Source of the DNA: Ulva prolifera
Taxonomy: Eukaryota; Chlorophyta; Ulvophyceae; Ulvales; Ulvaceae
DNA length: 64,000 nt
Reading direction: 5' to 3'
NCBI GenBank assembly: GCA_023078555.1
Contig: CM041200.1
Span: 3,775,921 to 3,839,920, forward strand
How positions within the stretch are numbered: position 1 is the stretch's first letter; each line of letters starts with the position of its first letter. Shown piece by piece: positions 11,164 to 22,699 of the stretch. A program made the translations under genes and the position numbers. The notes under the pieces are model-generated. The model was given only the letters and a program-made list of their open reading frames with translations. It searched no databases and had not been told where the DNA came from.

Positions 11164-13880
11164 CTGAGACTTGTCTGGGTTCGATTCATGGATCATGACC
11201 ACCCCTGCCGCTACACATGGGCTCCAAGTTGCCGTCCACATTCGATCTGAAGTGTGCGACCGAGCACCGTCGCCCACATCCAGTCTGCTAACTTCCTGTG
11301 TGTCTGCCGCCAACAACACAATCATACGTCAGGGCTTGCACCTCCTCTGGCATTGTCAGCGCGATTGATGCTCCTACCTAGTGCCTGTTTGATCGTGGCC
11401 ACACTGTCGCTTGTGGACAAAGCCAAAGCAAGTTGCGACGCCCCATCACATAGCGGATTGTCATGCAGGCTCAGCAGCTGCAGGTTGGGCAGCTGTAGCA
11501 AAGCACTGTCAAGACTACTAATTCCATTTGCATGAAGGAATAATGTCACCAACCTCATGCATCTGCTGCTGAGCCATGTAGGAGTTGAGCAGACATTATT
11601 CTGGCTGACATCGAAGACGATGACACTCTGCGGAAGGTGAGCTGGAAGTTCCTGGAATCTATTGTCACTTAGGTCCAATGTATGCAGCTGCGGTACGGTG
11701 AACATGCCGGCACTACATTCTCCAGGCCCTGCAACCAGCCCTGGCATGTAATCTGAGACGAGCTGCAAGCTGACTAGAAAAGCAACATATAAGTCTAGAT
11801 CTCATCGCACGTACAATTCTTGGCACATGGCTTCATAAGCTTCTATGTCACACACAAGTGGGGAGCCTTGCCTGCGAAGTCAAGACCAGTGAGGCAATTG
11901 GAGGCAAGATTGAGAACTCGCAGTTGTCGCAACCTTTGCAGATCAAATTGGGCACCTCCCTGAAGCTGATTGCCGGCAAGGCTACAGTGCTCGAGACCTA
12001 CAAAAAAGTCCACCTTGTTGCACTCAAGTACTGCTTTTCACAAGCATCGCCAGACGATGGAGTTCATTCACATGCTTCGAAGAACAGGCCTCATTGCAAC
12101 AAAACACGACAACCAACATCACTGACAAATTAGACCAGCAGGCGCACCTGCAAGGCTGGCAATCCATGACGGAACAGTACTGAGCTGGTTCCAGGAAAGG
12201 TCGATATGAGAGAGGCTCAACGAGTCAGCCATGCTACAGGGCAATTGTGTCAAGGCATTGTTGCTGGCATTGAAGTACCAAAGAGCATGGAGGCCGTCTA
12301 GCTCTGGCAAGCACGCTAAGTGATTGTGACTCAGATTGACGGTACACAGTTGACTCAAGTTTCTGAATGATTGAGGCAAGTGATGTAAGCAGTTGTAGCT
12401 CAGATCCAAGTCCTGCAGATCATAAGAAAAAGTACTTCGAAGGGGCTTCCTCCCATTGGAAGGGCCTTGCTATCGCCTCCTGGGCATATCGGGAATCGAC
12501 TGACCTTGACGTTGGGCAAGTAGCTTGCAATCGATTCAGGCAGCCTGGCAACTTTGTTGTGGGCTAAGTTGAGGCGGAACAGAGCGGGCGCCTTGATCAC
12601 TGGAAACTCACTCAGGTGATTACAGCTAGCTGCAACTCGCTGCAGCCAAGCAGCAACAGCACACGGTGGCACTGCATCCAGATCCAAGCCACAAAGGTCT
12701 AGCGTCATGCTCCGCTGTTTCATACACCGCAGGTATAGCGCTGTCGCATGTTTGGAGCCCTTGCCCTTCGCTGCTGACAGCACGTTCCTGCTGTACCTCG
12801 TTCCTTCAGCGCTTGGCACTGCACCACACACCAAGGGTGTACATTGCCCTTCGATCAATGGCAGATCAACTCCATGAGAACACGCAAGGAATGCTGCGAA
12901 GCGACGTTCAACAGCTGGCATGCTCTCAGCTCACCAATATTTGTGCTCTTCAGCACACCCGCTTTGGACTTGCAGGTTGATGTTGCTGCACCAACGTTGC
13001 CTTGCTGGGCCACCCGGTCCATCGTAAGGTCCTGCCACACCAGGTTGCGTGCATCCATAGCTGTCATGCCCTGCAAAGCAGACAGCAGTCTACCTCTGCA
13101 CCTAGAACACTTTTCATGTTTGAGTGTGCATGCTGCTTATGGCCTTGCTTCACCGAGTCTGCATACCTGCTTTTTCCGCAGAAGAGCTATATGCGATCTG
13201 GTCCGGCGCGGCACTGTCCCTGAGGGATGCAGAGCTCTCACGGTACTATGGGGCACCGCAGTGTTGGCTTGCCGACACATTCCTTCTCGACCGTGACGCC
13301 TCTGGGTGGTTGAAGGCTCCTGTTTGGACGTTTGGCTGCCATCGCAGTCATTGTGACCACTAGACAACGCAGTTCCGTGACCAAGAAGCGCTGCTTCGCC
13401 ACCGAGACACACCAAGTCTGCCTGTTGCCGTGCTGCCTCTGACCGATGACTGAAACCTAGAATCCAATAAAACCTTGTTGTCACCACCAGATTGTGATAG
13501 CGGCTGCACACCGATGTGCGCTCGGCTGATCAGCCTCGTAGCAGCCACAGGCTGCTACACAGTGTTCATGTGGGCACCAGCATTGACATCGCGCTGGGCG
13601 TGGTGGAGCACCTTCATGCCTACTTGCATGAGCTTTCCGGTTAGGAATGTCACCCACAAGGATTTGCCCCCCGTACGCTGGAAGCCAATGGTATTGCTCT
13701 TCAATCAGACCATGGATGGAGTCAGCCGCCACAACTACATTACTGCGGCGGTGCCGTGCAGCCACGGCGGCTCCGAGGATGGTGCTGGCGGTCCGCACAG
13801 CACCTCCACGCAGCGATGTGACGCACTTGCCGTGCTGTGTGATCATGGTGACACTGCCACATGAGAGTGCGGCGCTCGTC
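11164..13880 (-). CDS. Leucine-rich repeat protein (5' and 3' ends unresolved)
   Basis: A chain of exons joins in consistent phase: 13880-13624 (upper limit uncertain; its frame stays open to 14107), 13456-13167, 13070-12935, 12818-12505, 12412-12148, 11997-11872, 11773-11378 and 11303-11164. From the 12818 exon on, the protein is a run of leucine-rich repeats of the LxxLxLSxNxL type, for example LDLSYNCLHHLP, VNLSHNHLACLP, IDLSWNQLSTVP, LNLASNCL and LDLSDNRFQELP, about nine or ten in all. Such repeats form a curved protein-binding surface; a partner cannot be named. The N-terminal exons show no recognised domain. The intron after exon 11997-11872 begins GCAAGG, a GC-AG intron, and is the only choice that keeps phase. 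Exon 11303-11164 ends at a GT donor, so more coding sequence should follow downstream. Confidence 0.72.
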
Positions 13881-14326
13881 CTGCAGCACCCTTTGTCTGC
13901 AGCCCGACATGAGGCACTGTACAGATTGACCATTGGCTTGAAGCCAAAAGGTGCAACAGGTCCTTGCTTAAGTGGCCCGATGAAAATTGGGTTGGCTTCG
14001 TGTGTTGACCAGACATGCACATGTAATGGCAAGGATGGCTGATGACCCAGGCAAGAACTGAGGAGGAAGCACACAGAAATCGGATGGATGGAGAATCCGT
14101 CTTGCACTCGTTACTTGCCAGCACACCCAAGTCCATTGCTAGTTTACATGCACACAGTGCGACAGAGGAGCGCTCTGCAACACCATCAACCGGCAGCACG
14201 ACTGCATATGTATGGGACGACAGGCGAATCAGCTGACATGAGCATTCGGCAGCACATCGTGTAGCCCAAGCAGACGCCACCTGCACTGAAACGTGACTAG
14301 ACGGCATTGACGAGAGCGATTGATGT

Positions 14327-15516
14327 CTACAGGTGCACCCCAGCTGCAGGGTGCAACACCGCGTTCTGCTCTTGCTCCAACAGCAAAGCCCCTTCAACTG
14401 CAGCGAATTCTGGCACAGCGAACGATGAGCAGCACACCGAGTCCAGATGCGTAGCACAATCTTGAAAGGCCTTTCCAAGCAGATGACACGGTTCCAGGTG
14501 CAGGCAGAGCTGGATGTAGCATGCGCAGTCAAGCGTCTCAGCAGCTTGCATGCCACGAGCAGCAAGTGACTCAGGATGCTGCAGGTCCACGAATTGGTAC
14601 TTCCTCGAACCGGCCCGTGCTTTGCCAAGGGCTGCAACGCTGGTGCTCCTTCAAACACACCTCGGTGTCGATGTGTTCACAGCCAGGGCATTGGAGTTGG
14701 GTGTGCAAAGCAATTTGGCTTTACCAGTGCCAAAGGCAAAGACCATCAGACGTGGATCTGGGATCAAGCTGCTTCGGCGGTCCCCTTGGTCATACACATC
14801 ACGCACCGCTGAGGACACAGGAGGAGTCCGTGTACAGCACGTGGGCATGCTAGTACGTCACACCTGACCTGTTTGACAAGTGGCGTGGTGCGAATCCGCG
14901 ACTCGTCCAGCATGCCAAGCGCAATCAAGCGGGCCCTCACCGCCTCCTCCACAGCGGCTGGTAGCTCCTTTTCACCAATTGCTGCCAGGATCTGCTGCAG
15001 CGGAACCGTGCCAAGGCGAGACCGCACCAGCTCTCGCACGATACTGTCCGCAAATAAGCTGAAACTCTTGCCGCTGTCGCTCTTCTGCATTCGCGCGGCC
15101 AGGGCTGCCAGGCCGCCTGCGCTATCAAGTAGGTGCAGGATCACCATGTCGACAAGTCGATGCACCTGCTGCTGTGGCGACTCATAGGCCCCTCGCGCTC
15201 CATGGTCAAGAGTGATGAAGTCCAGAAAGATGCCCAGCTTTCGCCCAGTGTGTGCCCATGTGGCATTCAACGGCGGTGAATCCGAGGACCGGGTCAGAGC
15301 ATCAGGCACTCTTCCCTGACCGTAGACCTCCTTCAACTTTGTGTCGCGGTCCCTGAAAAACATGAAAGCATCAGCAGCGTCTCTATGAGATAGAGCACGG
15401 CATCCTCTCCAGAAAGGCAATGATTTCTTGGCATTTGCTGACATCACAATCACCACACAAGCGTGACCAGCGGCGCCGTTGGCGGCTGCTCTGCCAGGGA
15501 TCAGTGTGCCATGCAT
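14327..15516 (-). CDS. Unrecognised protein-coding region upstream of the LRR gene
   Basis: A 200-plus codon frame from ATG 15516 to about 14879 reads as real protein: charged and helix-rich, including a stretch KELPAAVEEAVRARLIALG. It ends at CAG|GTCAGG. A candidate next exon starts after TCCTCAG near 14818 and reads LIPDPRLMVFAFGTGKAKL, then continues to about 14340 if a 57-nt GT-AG intron (about 14657-14601) removes an in-frame stop. A TTTTTCAG just before the GGACCGC stretch near 15350 suggests the first exon could instead be split. I recognise no family. It could be a separate gene or the 5' half of the LRR gene; an ORF at 14107-13880 might link them. Confidence 0.35.
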
Positions 15517-15976
15517 GGAAGAGCTTTGTCGAGAGGTTGGCCTGCAATAGCGCGTGTACGCGGCAGCGTGGGGGAGAACATTAGGGGCTATGGCTCCATG
15601 CGGGGTGTCAGCGCCTGGCGGCAGCCAAAAGGAGATGTGCTCCGCCGCCTCTACATGTATGCATAATCACATGTGCACCCGAATCTATGGTGCGCGCAGA
15701 TTCGGGCGCGTTCGTGCGGCCTTGCTGGGTGCTGAAATTGGCATACGTGTATGTGAATGTGCGGACATGAGCGGGATGACAGCAAAAGTTGAGGTCTCTC
15801 AGACCCGCTTTGCCTACTTTGTACCGGGCGCAGGCTTGTGGTGTGTTTGGGGGTGTGTTGGAATGCTGCACTGGAGTAGCTAGGGTCGTTTGAGCTTCGT
15901 CTACGTGCACAGGCAGTGGTGTTGTGATTGTGACGAGCTGTGCAACTGTGCAATGCCGGCTTTGCCACCTGCCCCT

Positions 15977-18586
15977 TCAACATCGTCTTCGCAACAGAAT
16001 GCCAGGTCCCGGGGGAACGCTGACAGTTTGTTGCAGAAATGGCTGCATGCTGGCATGGGCCCATCTTGCCACTGTTCCGCACGCTTGAAGGTCGGGGCAC
16101 GATTCTGTGTCTTTGGCTGTTGTTCAACTCCTCAGAGACCCTGGAAGCACACCTGAGCTCAGCCGCTGTCAATGCGCGGTGCATGCCTACAGCTTCCATC
16201 AACACTTGAGAACTATATTCTGGCTTCCGCAGCTGATCAAATAGTCTAGCTGTCATTCCCTACAGACCACCTCAGATCAATAACTCTGGGAAGTGTGTGC
16301 AGGCATACATACATCATAGCTGTGACCACCTGGGAGGTATACTGACAGCAGATGCACACTGCTGCCAACATGCAGATACTGTACCTCCATTGACGCTTTA
16401 AACGATGCGACAGGCACGATGAGGAGGTGGCAAGGTGATGATGTGGCGACAGTCACCAGACTATCGCTCCTGGCGGAACGAATAGGCTCATCACCCAGTA
16501 TGCATGGTCCGTACTGCCTGCCAAGCATCACAAAGACCTGCACGGATGCACCCTTCAGAATTGGGAGCGCATGTACCTCATGCACCCTCTTTGATCTTGA
16601 CCAAGCACAATGTGTTGACCACACTCTACAACCTCGCCAGCCCAGCCAACAGCAAACTCACAATCCCACTATGACAGAAAGTGACTGTGCTTATGTCTCT
16701 GCCGCTGCCTGTGGTCATGGCATTTGGTACCGCAACCACAGAAACATGATTTGCCTTGGGGCTGCTGTGCATGTGATGATATGCACAGTCATTATGGACC
16801 CTGAATCTGTCAGCTCAGCACGACTGGTGATCAAGTTTGGCTCATGGCAAGCGTTTGGCGTCGCACTTGATCGTGCTGCCTCTCCTCTGAGTCCTGCGGT
16901 ACAGGCTGTCGACCGTCAGGAGTGGATCCTGGTGAGTTCAAGCTGCGGACCTGGCTGCTGGGCTGGCGGTGTGGTACATTCAGAGGATCAAGATCCAGGT
17001 TGTGGGCAGGGACAAAAGCAGTGACGTCCACAGACCCCGATATCAAGAGGAAGATGTGCGTGATGGAATGGCCTTGCCGTAGCAGCTCGTGGCGGCTTGA
17101 GACCTGGCTCTCATCACAGTACTGCGCCAGCCCGGCAAGCACAGAGACGCTGAGGTGCCGGAATGCAGGCACACGGAGGCAAAGATCCACAGTCTGTCGA
17201 AGATGCTGCTGCGTCACGGCCTCCACGAGCACGGACACAACCTCCCCCGGTAGGATGAGCACGACAGAGAACATCCCTGGGCTGGACCTGGCAACGTGAG
17301 CCTGGATGGGAGAAGGCCATGCGGTTGCTTGGGTGGTCCAGCCCTTCAATGCCGTGCCTGTGAATGCCTGCAAAATTGCGTTGTTGGATGGCATGTACGT
17401 GGCACTGTGTCAGTGGAGGGCATCGAGAAGCAGGGGTCAGACAGATGGGATGCAGGCCGAGCTTGCTGCATTGTCATACCTCGCCAGGGCTCAACAGTGC
17501 ATGCTGTAGGGGTGTCTGCGGCCGACTCGCAATTGCTGCGCCAGGCAAAAGGCCCTGCATTTCTTGCTGCGCCTCTTGGTCTGCATGTGTGTCTGCAACA
17601 CCACTGCTGACGTGGCCGGTGTTGCTGAATGGCAAAGCAGCGTTGTTTCTCGCTGCAGGCTGTCGTATGTGTGAGCCCCAGGACTCAGCAAGACAAGCTG
17701 GTCGCAGGTGTGCATGCGCACGTTGCCTCCAGGCCAGTTCGGCCGAGTCCTGCATGCAGCCTGGGTGTATGCTGGGATTCTGGCAGCACCAGATCAAGAC
17801 ACACATGGCGATGACTCCATCGCAGTGCAGGCGCAGATTTGGTTCGCCGCCCACCGCGATTGAGGTGTTGATGCTGCTAACATCGCTGTGAAAGTGTACA
17901 AGCTCTGCAGATTCTACAGTGTTCGCTCTCTGTGTTCCTTGGTCGGATCCTGCAGTCTGCTGCAAGCGCGTTGTGTTCAGGGCCTGAGAGAGTATGGACG
18001 CTCCCAGTGCACCATACGCCACCTGGACTGGAGCTCCATAGAACACAGCAAAGAAGCTTGAACGATCTTCTGGTCCTCTTGGGAGGACCTGCATTGGCGG
18101 GCTGACGTTATAGTGCTGGAAGCGGAACAGCGTACGCAAATATGTCCGTCAAACACATAAGCTGAAGCAAGTGTGAGTGTGAGGAGCAACTTGCCATGTC
18201 ATCGTGCAGCACTTCATAGGTCATGTGTCGGCACGCATGTCGCAGCGCAGCCTCTGGTAGAGCTTTTGCCCAGGGGAAGCCGTGGCTATGCAGAAGGCGA
18301 TAGATTTCATCTATGTGCTGCCTCACACGTTGCGTCGGTGGCAACCCAAATGCCTCACCTACCATCGGGGTGAATTGGCTAAGAAAAGACTGCTGAAGAT
18401 GTGACAGGCGAACATGGTCCCTCCATGCGCAGAACGCCTGGAAGAAAACATCAGTGTTGTCCACAAGGATGAAGCAGGCTCAAGTTGCAGAGCGTTTTTG
18501 GTCAGCATCACAACACATATCAAGCGGCACAGAGCCCACATTTCGTGCCTCCATACGTCTGCTGCTTCATACAAGCAGCTATTCAC
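15977..18586 (-). CDS. Cyclic nucleotide-binding domain protein
   Basis: The 3' half joins cleanly: 17367-16951 (139 codons), 16537-16385, 16259-16153 and 16019-15977 with the stop. Upstream, a 221-codon frame ends at GAG|GTATGA (17480), and a helical exon lies at about 18443-18180. Within the 17367 exon, the segment HELLRQGHSITHIFLLISGSVDV matches the first strands of a CNBD: Gly turn, hydrophobic strand, Ile-x-x-Gly. The 16537 exon supplies the phosphate-binding cassette region, with LGDEPIRSARSDSLVTVAT in place of the usual Gly-Glu ... Arg-x-Ala-Thr pattern. The final exon forms the C-terminal helices. No kinase or channel domain is visible, so this is a stand-alone CNBD protein. The degenerate cassette leaves true cAMP/cGMP binding uncertain. 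The N-terminal exon order is partly tentative. Confidence 0.65.
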
Positions 18587-18599
18587 ATGCAGGGCAATG

Positions 18600-21317
18600 T
18601 GAGATCACACCTTGCATGTTCTCTGACTTTGCATGTGGGCCAGATGCCGTCTAATTCGTTGCTCTTTGGTCATCTTCTCCACCATGGCTGCAGGCCTTAC
18701 GTCTGGTATTCTTGATGCTGGTCAGATGCAGCTGCTGCCTCGGTACTTCTTGATCGTCTCAAAACAATCAAAGCAACGGCCGTCGAATCGACATATGGAG
18801 CAGGGCAGCGATTGCCTCACTCGCGCTGTAGACAAGTCTCGTGATCAAGACGGAGCCATCAGGCTCACCGTGGTAGCTGCGGCACCGGCATGCTTCTCAA
18901 AGATACGCGCATACCACACTACACCACACCGCCGCCTATTCCGACATAGGCTTTGGCCAGTGGAATGCTGTGTCCCGTCATCCAGACACTTTCGCTGTTG
19001 CCTCGAGAACATGGGTTGTGCGCTCACGGAGCGCCACACAAGGTGCCAGCCTGCATATCATAAGTTGCTGTTTCGTTTAATTGCCTTAGTGTACCATGCA
19101 AGGTGAATAATGTCCGCATCGGAAGGGGTGTCGTCCTGAGGAGCGCCAATCGTGGCCACTAGTGGATACACGCTCGCACACAGCTGGAGCCCGGGGGGGC
19201 ATCTGATGCCTCATTAAATGCACGCCCAGGTTGCTGAGCTAAGTAACCTGACACCCTGCATCTTCACAAAATGGCCAAAATTAGTACATTGATCCATGCT
19301 TTCGGTGTGCGAGCCGCCCACCGGTGCCGCTGGACGTCCTGGAGGTACCTGGAAAACTATGCACATACGGCCGCCGGCTGTGTGTGTGAAACAATCGACC
19401 ATAACTTGGTGTGAAGTGAATCAGGGTGGTACACACAGCAAGCATATGGCACCCGCAACATCGCTAACAGCTGTGACCATAGCGTGGCTTGTGTGTGGCT
19501 GTAGGAGAGTAAAGGGAGGCAGGGGTATGTACTCTCGTCAATGTCCAATATGATACGGCCGAGTAAATTCAGATTCAATTTACTCTTTACATGCAACACT
19601 CGTGGCAGAGCCGGCATGGGACTGCCGTGCTCCGTTCATGTGGCAGATTAGTTCCACCAGTTTTGCGGTCGAATCCTGTGGCTTCATGGGCAAGGCTGCC
19701 GTGAGGTTCGTCGGTCACTTGGGGGATGTGGCCGCTGCCAGTGGGCGCATCTCCAAAGGCGCGTTTGTCCAGTGGGCGCTGCGGGTGTTGTCGGTGTCAT
19801 TGCAGCGCGGCAATGCGGATATGTATCGGAAGTCTGGGCTTGTCATCTCTCGGGAGCAAGGGTTGCGCTATGATGCGGGCCTGGAGGACGCGATCCTGCC
19901 GGACTGAGTTGTGAGTGCGGTTGTGGTGTTCGTGTGTGTGTGAGTGTGTGTTGCAGGTGGTTCGGATGAGATTCGGTTTCAGTGTTTGTTTTCTCCCGTT
20001 CACTCTTTTGTAATGTTCCACCAGTACCCGAGAATGGGTGCCAAAGAAGCTTGAGCAGAGGACGGCGCATTCAGGCTGTTGGCCCGTGGATCCGCATCAT
20101 CTAGAATGCGTGTTTGGCACATTGTTGGGCCCTGCAGCGGGGCGCATGCATTCTGTGCACAGGCAGGATGAACATCTATGGGCTCACAGGTGCGCAGCAC
20201 CGGCAGTGAGCAGCGTAGCACGAGTTCACAAGTGCTGTTTCCCCAGACATGGCAATCATGTCAATGGGGCAGACACTCCGATACTGCTTTGCCTCATGTG
20301 AGCTCACGATCATTCATGACTGTCTGGGACTTGTGCGACATCTCATTTGCTTGATTCGCGGTACTAACACTTCGTTGAGGGAGCTTGTGGATGCACGTGC
20401 TTGTGAAGCCCGAAGATACAATTTCAGGAGTGATAAAGTCATAGACACTGCAACCGGGGTCAGCAACAAGCTCTGTGGTTACTTCGCACCAAGTCAGGCA
20501 GTGTGGTTGACAGACGACTGGTACCGCCACCATGATGTAGCAAACCAAAGCTCCCACGGGACATTGCACGTCTTTCTTGCAAGACCACCTCTGTCCGCAG
20601 CCTCCCTGTTGTACACTTTTGGACATCATAAGCTGAAAAGCCGACACTACATCTGCGTAGACTCCCTATTGTACAGAACTGCGCAGACAGCAGGCCATGC
20701 CGGGCGAGGACATGCACAGAATGGACATGACATACAGAGAACATCTTCTGTCGATAACATGGGAATCGCTGTGTGCCCGCAAACAGTGCAGCGCACTGAG
20801 CCGCTGTTCTTAATCCCCTGGCCACAGAGCATCTGCCCGAGAGTGTGTCAACGGGCAGCAGTGCTCGAAGATTGCGATGGTCGCAACTTGCCACCCAACA
20901 CATGTCTGTCTATAGGTCCAGCACAGATCTCTGCCTGTGTCATGGTGCTTATCACAGTGTGCAGCATTGACCTGGCCAGGAACGTTTCACTCTTGCAGTA
21001 GGCAGAACAATGTTGCCTGACCAGCCACACCATCCCATGTCATTGCCACCCCGTTGTCTTTGTAGCCCCATTGTCGACCACAAGGGCGCCTCCCGCTCTG
21101 AGAGAGCCCCTGTTCTTTCTGTTTCATTCGCCGTTGATTGCTTTCTTCTCCGCTGCCAACGAGCCTACACATAGTCAACAAGTCAGCGTGTATGCCTCAG
21201 AGGCACACATTGAGTATGCGGTGCATGCTCTGATAGCTTCCTGATGAGAAAGCTGAAACGGCGCACAATGCATTGCATGTTCAATCTCAGAGCATGCGCA
21301 CGCACCAGCCCTGCTGT
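18600..21317. other. Intergenic or uncharacterised stretch
   Basis: Apart from the ORF at 19602-19907, nothing is supportable. The 250-codon plus ORF at 20249-21001 has no recognisable motif and is opposed by equally open minus frames, so I do not call it. A GT-rich run follows 19915. Confidence 0.35.
19602..19907 (+). CDS. Short ORF, possible 3' fragment of a mobile-element or conserved protein
   Basis: The frame ends at TGA 19907. From about 19663 it reads as well-behaved protein: aromatic and charged residues evenly spread, with stretches such as GRISKGAFVQWALRVLSV and SREQGLRYDAGLEDAILPD. I do not recognise a named domain. The isolated C-terminal-like exon, with no clear upstream exons and a GT-rich tract just after the stop, resembles a truncated or transposon-derived coding piece. 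That is inference. It could equally be the last exon of an unlinked gene. Confidence 0.3.
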   Translation: MAEPAWDCRAPFMWQISSTSFAVESCGFMGKAAVRFVGHLGDVAAASGRISKGAFVQWALRVLSVSLQRGNADMYRKSGLVISREQGLRYDAGLEDAILPD

Positions 21318-21809
21318 TTATATCAGGTCGTCTGTTGCTGACGCCGAATTCTCACTGATCGGGGGACCAGCGGATGCAGGCTGATCATCCAGCATCAGTG
21401 GCCGCTGAGCATCTGGCAGCCGGTCTACCTGCCGCCTGGCACCAAAGGGAATTGCTTGCACTATGTGTCTTGGTGTGGATGCCGGGGTGGACACGGCATG
21501 TGCCGGCCGACGCAACCACATCAACAGAGCGCCCACCGCCACAGCCACCAAGACGAGCAGAGCCCACGCAGTATCTTGCAGCCCTTGGAAGTTGTGGCAT
21601 TCGGGGCACTTGGGGCATTCTTCGCCATCAGGACACTTCTTCATGCAGATGCTTTCGTTCGAGTTGCATACAATAGCTGCAGGGGGCATGTGTTTGGAAT
21701 AGTCTGTGCCTGGTATCAGGCCATGATTAAGGTAACACTGATTCCACGCCTTGCCACAGCTCCGCTGGCATTCCCTGCGGCCCTCGGCCATCAAACCCGC
21801 TGTCTCCAT
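21318..21809 (-). CDS. Cys-rich single-pass membrane protein, family copy 1
   Basis: One open frame of 163 residues starts at ATG 21809. Near the N-terminus it has the spacing C-x3-C-x6-C (CQRSCGKAWNQCY), a 22-residue loop, then C-x6-C-x3-C (CNSNESICMKKC). A second short Cys cluster follows (EECPKCPEC). One strongly hydrophobic helix comes next (WALLVLVAVAVGALLMWL), then a polar, Pro/Ser-rich tail of about 60 residues. There is no obvious signal peptide. The same mirrored cysteine pattern plus membrane helix occurs in two more minus-strand genes at 24.3 and 28.7 kb; this is the most divergent of the three. GTGTAG directly precedes the ATG, so an upstream exon cannot be excluded. Function is unknown; paired CX3C motifs elsewhere form disulfide-locked helical hairpins. 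Confidence 0.65.
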   Translation of the reverse strand: METAGLMAEGRRECQRSCGKAWNQCYLNHGLIPGTDYSKHMPPAAIVCNSNESICMKKCPDGEECPKCPECHNFQGLQDTAWALLVLVAVAVGALLMWLRRPAHAVSTPASTPRHIVQAIPFGARRQVDRLPDAQRPLMLDDQPASAGPPISENSASATDDLI

Positions 21810-22098
21810 CTACACCAAATGAAGTACACCCTGGCATCAGAATTACCACTGAGCCAATGACCGTGTGCACGTATCCAAATGGTCTTACAACCAAGTTTGG
21901 AGTACTTCTGTAAGGGGAGATCTGCAAGGTGTTGTGCAGTCAGCGATTGCAGGTCAAGCATCTCACCTTGTGCACGCAATCCGTGGCTGGGAAAGTCAAC
22001 GAATGCGGGGATCCGTCCACGTCAGTGCAGCTCTGAAACAGGCCCTGTTGCTACAGACAATGCACAGCTACCTACCGCTGCTCGACCTCATCCGAGGA

Positions 22099-22664
22099 CT
22101 ACTTGTGATCATCGCGGATGTTGCTGTGGATGTCGATGCGTTCGCACAGTGGCCAGGACGACAGGACGACAGGATAAACCGTGTGCAGCATGACCATCAA
22201 GTTTGATCGCGCCTGATCAGGTGGCGTCACGAACGGCATTGCCTCATGCATGTTGATGTCGGAGACATCTCGGAGTGCTGGTCGATGCGTGTGGTAAATG
22301 TCTCCGGACGTCACGCAGGACACCCAGGCCACCCATTTCAGCTTGCCGCACTAAAGCGTGGTCTAGCAGGATTGGACCTGCTTTGCGTGGGTTCAACAGT
22401 GTAGCGTTCGAACGCCATCTAAATAATTTCTGATCTCGTGCACAGCGAATTGTCTGTTTTTGTCAGTCACAGTGCTCCAAGCATCTTCTGGTCTTTGCTT
22501 GCGGCTCGATCACAACCATGGAAGTTACTCAATGAGCCACAATCCTTGCCTTCTGCTGAGTGAAGACATGACTGGGTGGGTGGCATGATGTCCACTGCAC
22601 TTACCTGACAGGGCAGACCGGCAGTGTGCACCACAGTCACAGGGATTCGCTTCTGCAGTCCCAT
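22099..22664 (-). CDS. Small unrecognised two-exon gene
   Basis: An ATG at 22664 opens a 20-codon exon that ends CTGTCAG|GTAAGTG, a strong donor. A TTTAG acceptor near 22352 leads in phase 0 into an exon reading GKLKWVAWVSCVTSGDIYH and on through a His/Met-containing stretch to the stop at 22099. The joined product would be about 105 residues. It carries no recognised motif. It lies between copies 1 and 2 of the Cys-rich family but does not share their cysteine spacing. More exons are possible on either side. Confidence 0.35.
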
Positions 22665-22699
22665 CTGCAGCTATGACTATCACGTATTATTACACGAGC

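Noticed and set aside
20249-21001. 250-codon plus ORF
   Set aside because: Opposing minus frames are equally open, there is no motif and no clear splice context; kept only as a mention.
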